Assembly: GCA_934486965.1 (NCBI GenBank) | Contig: CAKSQP010000076.1 | Coordinates: 1-7,395, forward strand | Direction: 5' to 3' | DNA: 7,395 nucleotides | DNA from: an uncultured Eubacteriales bacterium | Lineage (GTDB): Bacteria; Bacillota; Clostridia; Oscillospirales; UBA644 | Part shown: piece by piece, positions 1-6,775 of the stretch | How positions within the stretch are numbered: position 1 is the stretch's first letter | Layout: the number at the start of each line of letters is the position of its first letter | The notes under the pieces: generated by a model | Database searches by the model: none | Told to the model about the DNA's origin: nothing | The model's input: the letters and a program-made list of their open reading frames with translations, nothing else | Position numbers and translations under genes: made by a program

Positions 1-584
1 CACATATACAGAACGAAATCCCCGAATATCTCCCTTTCTTCTTTTTTGCCTTCGAAAAGCGAAAACGCGATCGCCGCGTCGTTTCTGAAAAGCGAAGAAA
101 GAAAGACTTTGCAGAGCTCGTCCTTTTCGGGGCTGTCGCCGCCGTCGGACGGCAGAACAACGGTCCTGCAACGGCTTCTGACCGTTGAAAGCACGTTTTC
201 GGAAGAGTTGCAGAGGATAATGAAAAACGTATCCTCGGGAGGCTCTTCTATCGGGAGAAGAAGAGCGTTCTGGCTGTAATCCGACAGAGAGTCGGCGTCG
301 CTTATTATATAAATTTTCCGATCGCCGTCGGACGCGGAAAGCCACAGATCGGAGAGGAAATCCCTCACTTCTTTGACTTTTGCTCCGCCCTCAAGCGTTT
401 TTATGTCGGTATGGTTTCCCGTCAGCACTTTTTCGCAGACGGCGCACCTCCTGCACGGAGGAGTTTCGGGGCAGAGAATTCTGAGACAGAGTTCGGTCGC
501 CGCCTTTTTGAGTTCTTCCGTTCTTCCCTCTATGAGATATGCGTGAAAAAGAGGGTACGGAAAAAGTTTATCGTAATCGGTCAT
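1..584 (-). CDS. holB: DNA polymerase III delta' subunit, 5' part (cut by window edge)
   Basis: The delta' subunit is part of the clamp loader that places the sliding clamp on primed DNA. I read 194 codons from the ATG at 584 with no stop before position 1; the family is usually about 300 residues or more, so the C-terminal part lies outside the window. Visible motifs are HAYLIEG (residues 14-20), a zinc-binding cysteine set C38, C44, C47 and C50, a degenerate Walker B/AAA+ region with DAD (96-98) and NALLLPIEEPP (106-116), and the sensor-like TVRSRC (134-139). The Walker A lysine loop (GxxGxGKT) is missing, as expected for delta' and unlike the ATP-binding DnaX subunit. The ribosome site is weak (AGAGAG about 5 nt upstream). 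The start lies 9 nt after the stop of the small ORF, so it is probably translated as part of the rnf transcript. The position next to rnfB is unusual: in many Firmicutes holB sits by tmk and ricT. Confidence 0.93.
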   Translation of the reverse strand, partial: MTDYDKLFPYPLFHAYLIEGRTEELKKAATELCLRILCPETPPCRRCAVCEKVLTGNHTDIKTLEGGAKVKEVRDFLSDLWLSASDGDRKIYIISDADSLSDYSQNALLLPIEEPPEDTFFIILCNSSENVLSTVRSRCRTVVLPSDGGDSPEKDELCKVFLSSLFRNDAAIAFSLFEGKKEEREIFGDFVLYM

Positions 585-593
585 TTTTTCTCT

Positions 594-731
594 CTATCTG
601 AAAAGATCCATTATCGGTTTGCCGAAAATAAAACCGAGACAGAACGCCGCCAACGCAAGAACGCAGATAACGACGACCTTTATCCAACCGGACTTCTTTT
701 TTCCGAACTGAATATCATTCTTCTTCAGCAT
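594..731 (-). CDS. Small single-helix membrane protein, 45 aa, unknown function
   Basis: An ORF of 45 codons starts at the ATG at 731, inside the last codons of rnfB (17-nt overlap, different frame), and ends with TAG at 596-594, 9 nt before holB. The product has a polar, lysine-rich N-terminus (residues 1-18, with KKK at 11-13), one hydrophobic segment of about 19 residues (about 19-37, including VVVICVLALAAF), then a short tail GKPIMDLFR. By the positive-inside rule the N-terminus should be cytoplasmic and the tail outside. It has no clear Shine-Dalgarno sequence, so it may depend on translational coupling with rnfB. I do not recognise the family. It fills the gap between rnfB and holB almost exactly, which favours a real gene. 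It could be an accessory peptide of the Rnf complex or an unrelated membrane peptide; the sequence cannot decide. Confidence 0.6.
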   Translation of the reverse strand: MLKKNDIQFGKKKSGWIKVVVICVLALAAFCLGFIFGKPIMDLFR

Positions 732-1605
732 TTTCTTTCACCGGTTCCTTTGTCTTTTCGACGGACACCGCCGCAGCGGCGATGGTATCGCCTTTTTCTA
801 TCTGTTCCCTGCCCGACCATATAATTTTTCTCGGGCATTTTTCTCTGCAGATACCGCAGTCGGTGCATTTTTCATAGTCGATCTCCGCTATGTTGTTTTC
901 GACGGTTATCGCGCCGACGGGACAGTTTTTCGCGCATATTCCGCAGCCGATACAGCCGACTTTACAGAATGAACGTACTTCTTTTCCGGGAAGGCGGGAC
1001 GAACAGCCGACCCACATATCGGCGTCGAAAGGAATAAGTTTTATAAGGTTCTGCGGGCAGGTCGAAACACAGACTCCGCAGGCGCGGCATTTCTCGTATT
1101 CGACGACGGCGACTCCGTCTTCGATCTTTATTGCGCCGAAAGGACACGCCTTCACGCAGGAACCGAGACCTATACAGCCGTGGGGACATTCCTTCGGACC
1201 GTTTCCGAGCCTTGCGACCGAAAGACAGTCGTTAAGTCCCTTATAAATATATTTATCGTTTGCGAGGTCTTTTGTGCCGCTGCACATTACCATCGCTCTC
1301 ATTTTTGCCGTCGGAGAAATTTCTTTTCCGAGAATTTCCGCTATTTCTTCAAGGTTTTTTGCTTCGGCGGCCTTGCATTTATCGCAGGGAGCGTCGTCTT
1401 TTACCATGGCTTCGGCGTAACTCTGACAGCCCGCAAAGCCGCAGCCGCCGCAGTTTGCCCCCGGCAGAAGTCCGGAGATTTTATCTATGCGTTCGTCCTT
1501 TTTGACAAAAAAGACTCTCCCCGCAACGGCGAGCAGAAAACCGATAATAAACGCCGCCGCCGCGATAACAAGCACCGGAAGCAGGATTTTTTCGAATATA
1601 TCCAT
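715..1605 (-). CDS. rnfB: Rnf complex subunit RnfB (polyferredoxin, electron entry)
   Basis: RnfB accepts electrons from reduced ferredoxin and feeds them into the membrane Rnf complex. The 296-residue protein has an N-terminal membrane anchor (about residues 8-30) and then the Fe-S domain with C52, C55, C60 and C77 in the LPGANCGGCGFAGC context. A run of ferredoxin-type motifs follows: C144/C150/C154 (with C140 nearby), C173/C176/C179/C183, C218/C221/C224/C228 and C247/C250/C253/C257, the last cysteine of each set followed by proline. The extra clusters and the GCIGLGSC segment fit the long clostridial type rather than the short proteobacterial RsxB. The tail after residue 265 is charged and alanine-rich with no motif. 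It is the last of the six rnf genes. Its ATG is preceded by GAGGAGG, which overlaps the rnfA stop. The gene end overlaps the small membrane ORF. Confidence 0.97.
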   Translation of the reverse strand: MDIFEKILLPVLVIAAAAFIIGFLLAVAGRVFFVKKDERIDKISGLLPGANCGGCGFAGCQSYAEAMVKDDAPCDKCKAAEAKNLEEIAEILGKEISPTAKMRAMVMCSGTKDLANDKYIYKGLNDCLSVARLGNGPKECPHGCIGLGSCVKACPFGAIKIEDGVAVVEYEKCRACGVCVSTCPQNLIKLIPFDADMWVGCSSRLPGKEVRSFCKVGCIGCGICAKNCPVGAITVENNIAEIDYEKCTDCGICREKCPRKIIWSGREQIEKGDTIAAAAVSVEKTKEPVKENAEEE

Positions 1606-1617
1606 AATTCTTCCTCC

Positions 1618-2202
1618 TCAGAACGGCAGAGAAAGTCCCTGAAAGCCCATGAACGCGATGCAGAGAAGACCTGCGGCGATAAGGACGATAGGAACGCCTC
1701 TGAAAGGTTTCGGGATATCGGCAAAAGAAATTCTTTCGCGGATTATCGACAGCAGAACGAGCGCCAGAAGGAAACCTACGCCCGCCGCACAGCCGTAGAC
1801 CACCGATTCAATGAAATTATATTCTTTCGTTACGTTGAGAAGCGCAACGCCGAGGACCGTACAGTTCGTCGTGATAAGCGGAAGATATATCCCGAGAGAG
1901 GAATAAAGCGACGGGATCTGCTTCTGCAAAAACATCTCTATCAACTGAACGAGCGCGGCAATTATCAGAATAAAGACTATCGTCTGAAGATATTCGAGTT
2001 TCAGCGGAACGAGGATAAACGCATTCGCGGCGTAGGTGACGGCGGAAGCGACAGTCATCGTAAAGATTACCGCAAGTCCCATTCCGACGGACGTCTCGAT
2101 CTGTTTCGAAACGCCCAGAAACGGGCAGATACCGAGAAATTTTACGAGGACGAAGTTTTCGATAAGAATAGCGCCTATCGCTATTGAAATGAGATTAAGC
2201 AT
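1618..2202 (-). CDS. rnfA: Rnf complex membrane subunit RnfA
   Basis: RnfA is a polytopic membrane subunit that pairs with its paralogue RnfE to form the ion-translocating core and to hold an Fe-S cluster within the membrane. The 194-residue length is typical. I see about six hydrophobic segments and the two conserved cysteine sites: C26 in LGICPFLGVS and C114 in TTNCTVLGVAL. Both are in the positions where the related RnfA/NqrE family ligates the cluster. The start ATG follows the rnfE stop with no gap (TAA then ATG). Its ribosome site AGGAGGAG lies inside the last rnfE codons, so the two are likely translationally coupled and made in equal amounts. The gap to rnfB is 12 nt. I saw no missing key residue or frameshift. 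Confidence 0.97.
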   Translation of the reverse strand: MLNLISIAIGAILIENFVLVKFLGICPFLGVSKQIETSVGMGLAVIFTMTVASAVTYAANAFILVPLKLEYLQTIVFILIIAALVQLIEMFLQKQIPSLYSSLGIYLPLITTNCTVLGVALLNVTKEYNFIESVVYGCAAGVGFLLALVLLSIIRERISFADIPKPFRGVPIVLIAAGLLCIAFMGFQGLSLPF

Positions 2203-2835
2203 TTACTTCTCCTCCTTTTTTTCGGTTTTCGTCCTGATATACTGGAACAGGGCGATAACTCCGCCGAGGACAAGAAATCCTCCCGGAGGAAGAATTATGA
2301 GCAGTGCGGGATCATAGTGACCCGCAAAGACATCGAGGCCGCAGAAAGTTCCGTTTCCGATTATTTCGCGGATTGCGGAAACTATCACGATAGCGCCCGT
2401 ATACCCGAGCCCCATCGAAAGTCCGTCAAGAGCAGATTCGAGCACGGGGTTTTTGGACGCAAAACTTTCGGCTCTCGCAAGGATTATACAGTTGACGACA
2501 ATAAGCGGAATAAAAAGTCCCAAAGACTCGGAAAGAGCCGGGATATACGCTTTCATTACCATATCGACGACCGTTACAAGTCCTGCGATTATGACTATAT
2601 AAGAAGCAATTCTTATCTGATTGGGAATGAAATTTCTCAAAAGTGAAATTATGACGTTTGAAAAAATAAGGACGGCGGTTACCGAAACGCCCATTCCGAG
2701 ACCGTTCAGGACGGAAGTCGAGACCGCGAGGGTCGAACACATACCGAGAAGTTGGACAAATATCGGGTTTTTGAAGATAAGTCCGTCAAAAAATATTTTT
2801 TTGAGACCGGAAACATCGGGTTTGTTCTTTTTCAT
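2203..2835 (-). CDS. rnfE: Rnf complex membrane subunit RnfE
   Basis: RnfE is the second polytopic core subunit, a paralogue of RnfA with the opposite membrane orientation in this family. It has 210 residues. After a short basic N-terminus come the membrane segments, with C33 in LLGMCSTLAVS and C116 in VVNCIILARAE, the two cysteine sites that, with those of RnfA, carry the intramembrane Fe-S cluster. Other family marks are NPIFVQLLGMC (23-33) and the loop ILPPGGFLVLG (181-191). The C-terminus is a short lysine/glutamate tail (about 200-210). The start overlaps the rnfG stop by one base (TAATG), with GGGGGT and GGAG upstream as ribosome contacts. Coupling to both neighbours suggests stoichiometric production. 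Confidence 0.97.
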   Translation of the reverse strand: MKKNKPDVSGLKKIFFDGLIFKNPIFVQLLGMCSTLAVSTSVLNGLGMGVSVTAVLIFSNVIISLLRNFIPNQIRIASYIVIIAGLVTVVDMVMKAYIPALSESLGLFIPLIVVNCIILARAESFASKNPVLESALDGLSMGLGYTGAIVIVSAIREIIGNGTFCGLDVFAGHYDPALLIILPPGGFLVLGGVIALFQYIRTKTEKKEEK

Positions 2836-3614
2836 TACGCTCCGACCCCCTTCTCAAGTTCTTTTACGACTTCGACAGCCTCTTCGACCGCCGCTTTTAC
2901 GGCTTTTGAAGTTACGGTAGCCCCCGAAACGGAGACCACGCCGTCGGTTGCCGCGACCGAAATATTTGTATACTGCGGAAGCAGTTTTCCCTTTTCGTCA
3001 AGCGCCGCGGCGCCTATGTTGGCGGTCTCGCTGTGGGAAATGGTCTTAACCCCGCGAATCTTCATATTTTCGTCGATCGCGATGACAAGTTCTATATCGC
3101 CGCCGAAGCCCGACGCCGTAACGTTAAGGCAGTAGGCGACCGTGCGGTTTCCCGCCTCGGCAAGATAAATTTCGGAAACATCTTTGCCCGCCTCGGGCGT
3201 TTCTCCGTCGTACAGAACGAAATTTTCCGCCTCGGGAACAAGGTCTGCACGCGCGACGTTTCCTTTTGCCGCCTGTTTTTCGGCGATGACGGGAGCAGTG
3301 AAATAGTTTACTCCTGCAAGGACAAGGACTACCGCCGCGACAAAAATGCAAAGGCGAAGACCGAGTTTCAGGTTCGCAAGGTTAAAGGTATTCTTCACGC
3401 CCTCCGATTTGAAAAACGGCGTTTTTTCCTTTATGTCTTCGGGACCGCCCGCGACCGTTTTGATAGCCGAAGCCTCGATTTCACCGATCTTTTCGAGTTT
3501 CGCCCCGACCTCGGTCTCATCGAGTTTTTTCGCCTCGTCGGCGGAAAGTTCGGTTTCAATGACGTCGGTTTTTACTATTTCTATTTCCGTGTTTTTCTCT
3601 GCGTTTACAGCCAT
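2835..3614 (-). CDS. rnfG: Rnf complex flavoprotein subunit RnfG with long N-terminal extension
   Basis: RnfG carries a covalently bound FMN outside the membrane and passes electrons within the Rnf complex. The 259-residue protein has one membrane helix at about residues 85-107, followed by the FMN-binding domain. The flavinylation motif SGATVTS is at 230-236, with T235 the expected attachment residue. The HSETANIGA segment (194-202) sits where relatives usually have an ETPGLG-like loop. The odd part is residues 1-80: a highly charged, mostly acidic, soluble stretch before the helix, whereas common RnfG proteins begin close to the helix and are nearer 200 residues. The start is well supported: ATG overlaps the rnfD stop (TGATG), GGAGGTGA lies just upstream, and there is no other Met codon before residue 184. 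The extension should face the cytoplasm. Confidence 0.95.
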   Translation of the reverse strand: MAVNAEKNTEIEIVKTDVIETELSADEAKKLDETEVGAKLEKIGEIEASAIKTVAGGPEDIKEKTPFFKSEGVKNTFNLANLKLGLRLCIFVAAVVLVLAGVNYFTAPVIAEKQAAKGNVARADLVPEAENFVLYDGETPEAGKDVSEIYLAEAGNRTVAYCLNVTASGFGGDIELVIAIDENMKIRGVKTISHSETANIGAAALDEKGKLLPQYTNISVAATDGVVSVSGATVTSKAVKAAVEEAVEVVKELEKGVGA

Positions 3615-4603
3615 CAGATCTCACCTCCGGCACCGTATCTTCTCGGACGTACCATTTTGTCGAGAGCAAAAGCAAAAACGTTCATAAGAAGTATCGCATA
3701 AGAAACTCCTTCGGGGTATCCGCCGAAATAACGCAGGAATACCGTCAGAAGTCCGCAGCCGATACCGTAAATCACCCTGCCTTTGGAGGTGACGGGCGAC
3801 GTCGTATAGTCGGTCGCCATGAAAAACGCGCCGAGGATAAGACCGCCGCTCAGCAATTCGGCAAGCATGAAATCAAGGTCGAAAAAGCCGCCGGAAGCAG
3901 GGAAAATAAAGGTTATAAGGGCAACCGTCCCGATATAACAGACGGGAATGTGCCAGGTTATTATTTTGCGGAAAAGCAGATTAAAGCCGCCCAGCAGGAG
4001 CGCCGCGGCGGAAACTTCGCCGATACAGCCGCCGACGTTTCCGAAGAAAAGATCGGCTATCGAAACATCGGGAAGAGTCCCTGTCTTAAGGAATGTAAGC
4101 GGCGTTGCGGAAGAGACCGCGTCGACGACCTCTTCGGGAACAGCCCCGAAAACGGAAATCACCGAACTCTTGAAAGGAACGACGAATTTCGTCATTATCG
4201 CAGGCCACGAGAAAAGGAACGCCCTTGCGGCAAGCGCCGGATTAAAGAAGTTTTTACCGATACCGCCGAACAGCATTTTGACGACGACTATCGCGAAAAA
4301 GTCGCCGACGACGACAAGCCAGTACGGTGCGGTGACGGGCAGACACATAACAAGAAGAAGCCCCGTCACGACGCAGGAAAAGTCGCCCGCGGTATTCTTC
4401 TTTTTCCTTATAATGTTGAAAAGCGATTCAAAAGCGATACACGCGCCGACGGAGACCGCGGCAAGAGTAAGGACCCTGAACCCGAAGAAAACAACGCCTA
4501 CGGCAAGAGCCGGAAGAAGCGCTATTATAACGTCGCCCATAACGGAGCGGATACTTTCGTCGGAGCGGTAGTGCGGCGACGAATTTACAAGAAATTTGCC
4601 CAT
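3614..4603 (-). CDS. rnfD: Rnf complex membrane flavoprotein subunit RnfD
   Basis: RnfD is a polytopic membrane subunit with a covalent FMN, homologous to NqrB of the Na+-pumping NADH:quinone reductase, and is thought to be part of the coupling path. The 329-residue product has the N-terminal motif SSPHYRS (8-14), about eight to ten hydrophobic segments, the conserved GGIGKNFFNPALAARAF (113-129), the flavinylation region DAVSSATPL (161-169; T167 is the expected FMN site), MATDYTTSPVTSKGR (262-276) and GGYPEGVSYAILLMN (294-308). The residue before ATPL is S where many relatives have G; the threonine is kept. The start has a good ribosome site, GGGAGG, in the 13-nt gap after rnfC, and the stop overlaps the rnfG start. 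It looks complete and functional. Confidence 0.97.
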   Translation of the reverse strand: MGKFLVNSSPHYRSDESIRSVMGDVIIALLPALAVGVVFFGFRVLTLAAVSVGACIAFESLFNIIRKKKNTAGDFSCVVTGLLLVMCLPVTAPYWLVVVGDFFAIVVVKMLFGGIGKNFFNPALAARAFLFSWPAIMTKFVVPFKSSVISVFGAVPEEVVDAVSSATPLTFLKTGTLPDVSIADLFFGNVGGCIGEVSAAALLLGGFNLLFRKIITWHIPVCYIGTVALITFIFPASGGFFDLDFMLAELLSGGLILGAFFMATDYTTSPVTSKGRVIYGIGCGLLTVFLRYFGGYPEGVSYAILLMNVFAFALDKMVRPRRYGAGGEI

Positions 4604-4616
4604 TGTTCTTCCTCCC

Positions 4617-5918
4617 TTACCTTAATTTTCCCTTGACCATACGCATTGCCTGAACAAGATGGAGTTTTCCGGGGCAGGCGTAAGCGCAGCAGCCGCATTC
4701 TATGCAGTCCGTAACGTTTCTTTTGCGGCATTCCTCATAATCGCCCATTGACGCGTAAAGATAAATGTAATTCGGCATAAGTTTCATCGGACATACCCTC
4801 ATGCATTTTCCGCAGCGGATACAGGTCGGATTTTCCGAAACAGTTTCGTTTCCGTCCGCAAAAGCAAGGAGCGCCGAAGTATTTTTCACGACGGGCGTTT
4901 CGAGAGTATGCTGAGCCATGCCCATCATAGGTCCGCCGTTTATTATTTTGTAAGGTTCTTTTTCAAAACCGCCGCAGTAGTCGAAAAGCACTTTATACGG
5001 CGTTCCGACTCTCGTCAGGAGATTTTTCGGATTTTTGACGGCGTCGCCCGAAACGGTGACGACCCGCTGGTGAAGCGGAAGTCCCGAATCAAAGCCTCTG
5101 TAAAGAGACGCCGCGGTGTCGACATTGCAGATAAAACAGCCGATATCCGTCGGGAATTTTCCGGGAGGGAGTTCTCTTCCCGTAACGGCGTAAATTATCT
5201 GTTTTTCGCCGCCCTGCGGGTATTTGGTTTTCAGCGAAACGACTCTTATTCCCGTTCCCTCGCAGGTTATTCTCATCGAATCTATCGCGTCGGGCTTATT
5301 GTCTTCGATCGCGAGGACGGCGTCCTCAACGCCGAGACACTGCATTATCAGTCTGATACCGCCGACTATGTAGCGGGGATATTCTATCATCGCGCGGTGG
5401 TCGCAGGTTATGAAAGGTTCACACTCCGCACCGTTGATTATTACGGTGTCGCAGCGGCTTTCGACAGCGGTGCGCAGTTTAGCGAAAAGCGGAAAACCCG
5501 CGCCTCCCATTCCGACTATTCCGAAGCGGCGGGCGCCGTCGATTATCTCTTCACAGGAAAGTTTGTCGAGGTTCTTCTTACACGGAATACAGTCCTCGAA
5601 ATGGCTGTCCTCAAAATCGTTTTCGATAACGACAGATATTACCTTGTTGCCGTTGGGGTTCCATCTCGGCTCAATGGCCTTTACCGTTCCCGAAACGGAA
5701 GAATGGACGGGACAGCAAAGCCCCTTTTGGCTGTCGCCTATGATCTGTCCGAGCCTGACTTTGTCTCCGACCGAAACGAGAGGTTCGCAGATAACTCCTA
5801 TATGCTGCTGCAGCGGAATTATCAGTTTATCGGGTGCGGGAAGTCTTTCTATGGCACGGGCAAACGTTCTGTCTTTATTGTAATCGGGGTGGACTCCGCC
5901 CTTGAAAGTCTTGGACAA
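4617..5918 (-). CDS. rnfC: Rnf complex subunit RnfC (NADH/FMN site, two Fe-S clusters)
   Basis: RnfC is the peripheral cytoplasmic subunit where electrons reach NAD+. Read from the TTG at 5918 it has 433 residues. Domains in order: the N-terminal FKGGVHP motif (5-11), a barrel-sandwich (lipoyl-like) fold at about 46-83, a glycine-rich nucleotide loop GIVGMGGAGFP (133-143), NGAECEP (162-168), an SLBB-like segment at about 264-307, then two ferredoxin-type [4Fe-4S] motifs: C366/C369/C372/C376 and C405/C408/C411/C415. It ends soon after, as clostridial forms do, without the long C-terminal repeats of proteobacterial RnfC. Start choice: an upstream in-frame GTG at 5927 would add three residues but has no spaced ribosome site, whereas GAGGTGA (5930-5924) lies 5 nt before the TTG. 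It is the first gene of the operon, about 40 nt after the promoter -10 box. Confidence 0.96.
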   Translation of the reverse strand: MSKTFKGGVHPDYNKDRTFARAIERLPAPDKLIIPLQQHIGVICEPLVSVGDKVRLGQIIGDSQKGLCCPVHSSVSGTVKAIEPRWNPNGNKVISVVIENDFEDSHFEDCIPCKKNLDKLSCEEIIDGARRFGIVGMGGAGFPLFAKLRTAVESRCDTVIINGAECEPFITCDHRAMIEYPRYIVGGIRLIMQCLGVEDAVLAIEDNKPDAIDSMRITCEGTGIRVVSLKTKYPQGGEKQIIYAVTGRELPPGKFPTDIGCFICNVDTAASLYRGFDSGLPLHQRVVTVSGDAVKNPKNLLTRVGTPYKVLFDYCGGFEKEPYKIINGGPMMGMAQHTLETPVVKNTSALLAFADGNETVSENPTCIRCGKCMRVCPMKLMPNYIYLYASMGDYEECRKRNVTDCIECGCCAYACPGKLHLVQAMRMVKGKLR

Positions 5919-5923
5919 TTCTT

Positions 5924-5930
5924 TCACCTC
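5924..5930 (-). promoter_or_regulatory. Shine-Dalgarno sequence of rnfC (decides the TTG start)
   Basis: On the minus strand the bases GAGGTGA match the anti-Shine-Dalgarno sequence completely and end 5 nt before TTG at 5918. The alternative GTG start at 5927 lies inside this element and so could not use it. This is the main reason for preferring TTG. The choice changes the protein by only three residues. Confidence 0.7.
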
Positions 5931-5960
5931 ACAAGAAGATATAGATGCTTATTTTTATAT

Positions 5961-5989
5961 ATTATAAACGAAAACCGACTTTTTTTCAA
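5961..5989 (-). promoter_or_regulatory. Sigma-A type promoter of the rnf operon
   Basis: On the minus strand a -35 box TTGAAA (5989-5984) and a perfect -10 box TATAAT (5966-5961) are separated by exactly 17 nt. The flanking DNA is A/T-rich, with an A-tract next to the -35 box. Transcription should start near 5954, giving a leader of about 35 nt before rnfC. I see no riboswitch or attenuator in so short a leader. No second promoter is obvious down to holB, so the whole set from rnfC to holB may share this one. Confidence 0.88.
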
Positions 5990-5992
5990 GTC
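5977..5992. repeat. Short inverted repeat overlapping the rnf -35 box
   Basis: GACTT (5977-5981) and AAGTC (5988-5992) form a 5-bp inverted repeat around a 6-nt T-rich centre and cover the -35 box. It could be an operator, but it is short and may be chance in an A/T-rich promoter. Confidence 0.3.
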
Positions 5993-6021
5993 TTTTTACC
6001 GTTTTTTTCTTTTCAGTAACT

Positions 6022-6037
6022 AATATGTCCGCATATT
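6022..6037. repeat. Inverted repeat upstream of the rnf promoter
   Basis: AATATG (6022-6027) and CATATT (6032-6037) form a 6-bp inverted repeat around TCCG, about 33 bp upstream of the -35 box. A wider pair, ATGTCC (6025-6030) and GGACAT (6056-6061), overlaps it. This could be a regulator site or a leftover of the repeat region that begins nearby. No known operator consensus is recognised. Confidence 0.3.
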
Positions 6038-6228
6038 GCCGAAAATTCGCCCGAAGGACATGGGTTTTCGACGGAAATGCGGACGGACGGAGCCCTTCTC
6101 TCACAAAAAGATACAGGCGGGCGGGGCGAGGAACAGACAAATACGGGCGGGTACACCGCAAACAACAGCGTTTCTTCTGCTCTCTCCCCTGTCTCGGCGG
6201 GAGGCGCAGGAGAATTGCGTGGCATGGC

Positions 6229-6300
6229 GGCGCGGCAAAATACGGGAGCAGAACTTAGCCGTTCCCGATCCCCCCGACGAGGAGCGACAATAGGCGCGGC
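6229..6300. repeat. 64-bp insertion between 8-bp direct repeats in a repeat unit
   Basis: The octamer GGCGCGGC occurs at 6229-6236 and again at 6293-6300. In the related unit at 6941-6992 the sequence runs from GGCGCGGC straight into GGCTT and the GGGCTATGAG module. Here 64 extra bases lie between the two octamers before the same continuation (GGCTTCAGC). This looks like an insertion with a target duplication, or a deletion by repeat recombination in the other unit. No transposase or clear terminal inverted repeats are present. Confidence 0.5.
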
Positions 6301-6718
6301 GGCTTCAGCACGCGACGGGCTATGAGACGGCGAGGGGCGGCATGGGTGGGCGGAGGCAGGAAAGAAAGACAAACGGCATACCGCAAAAAACAAGAGTTTC
6401 CCTCACTCCCCTGTTCCGACAAACGGTGCGAGAGAATTCCGTGGCATGGCAGGCGGCGGGCTATGAGGGGGCGGCGAGGAATGGCGGACAGTGGCAGGAA
6501 AGGAAGACAAACGGCACACCGCAGACGGCAACAGGCAGAAACCGTGACAGCCTCCCCCCCCTCGGCGATATCTGTCCCACAAAGAAAAGCCCCTTTCACA
6601 CCCTCTCCCCACACAATACAAACGACGGCGAAACGCGGGACGGTCAGCGGAAAACGGAGACAGCAGGCGGCGGACGGCGCGGACGGACAAAGGCAGACGG
6701 GGGCATTGTCGTGGGTTC

Positions 6719-6766
6719 GTCGCAAAAAAAACAGAGTTTCACCATTGTTCTCCCCCTGTCCGAGCG
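6719..6766. repeat. Long direct repeat, copy 1
   Basis: This 48-nt block starts with GTCGC and an eight-A run, continues through CAGAGTTTCACC and ends with CTGTCCGAGCG. It matches 7195-7241 at every base except for one extra A in the A-run. More diverged relatives end near 6420 and 6199. The near identity over this length suggests recent duplication or gene conversion, unlike the decayed modules around it. Confidence 0.85.
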
Positions 6767-6775
6767 ACGGGCGAG

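Noticed and set aside
585..760. A separate promoter or terminator between rnfB and holB
   Set aside because: No stem followed by a T-tract and no paired -35/-10 boxes are visible; the space is taken by the small ORF.
1180..2187. Plus-strand open frame of 335 codons
   Set aside because: It lies opposite rnfB and rnfA, which have full family motifs; the product is very rich in Arg, Lys and Asp with no domain, as expected for an antisense frame.
4908..6023. Plus-strand open frame of 371 codons
   Set aside because: It is antisense to rnfC, runs through its promoter and has no recognisable domain or ribosome site.
5941..6040. Rex-type operator upstream of rnfC
   Set aside because: I looked for a TTGTGAAAT/TTGTTAA-type palindrome and found none close enough to the promoter.
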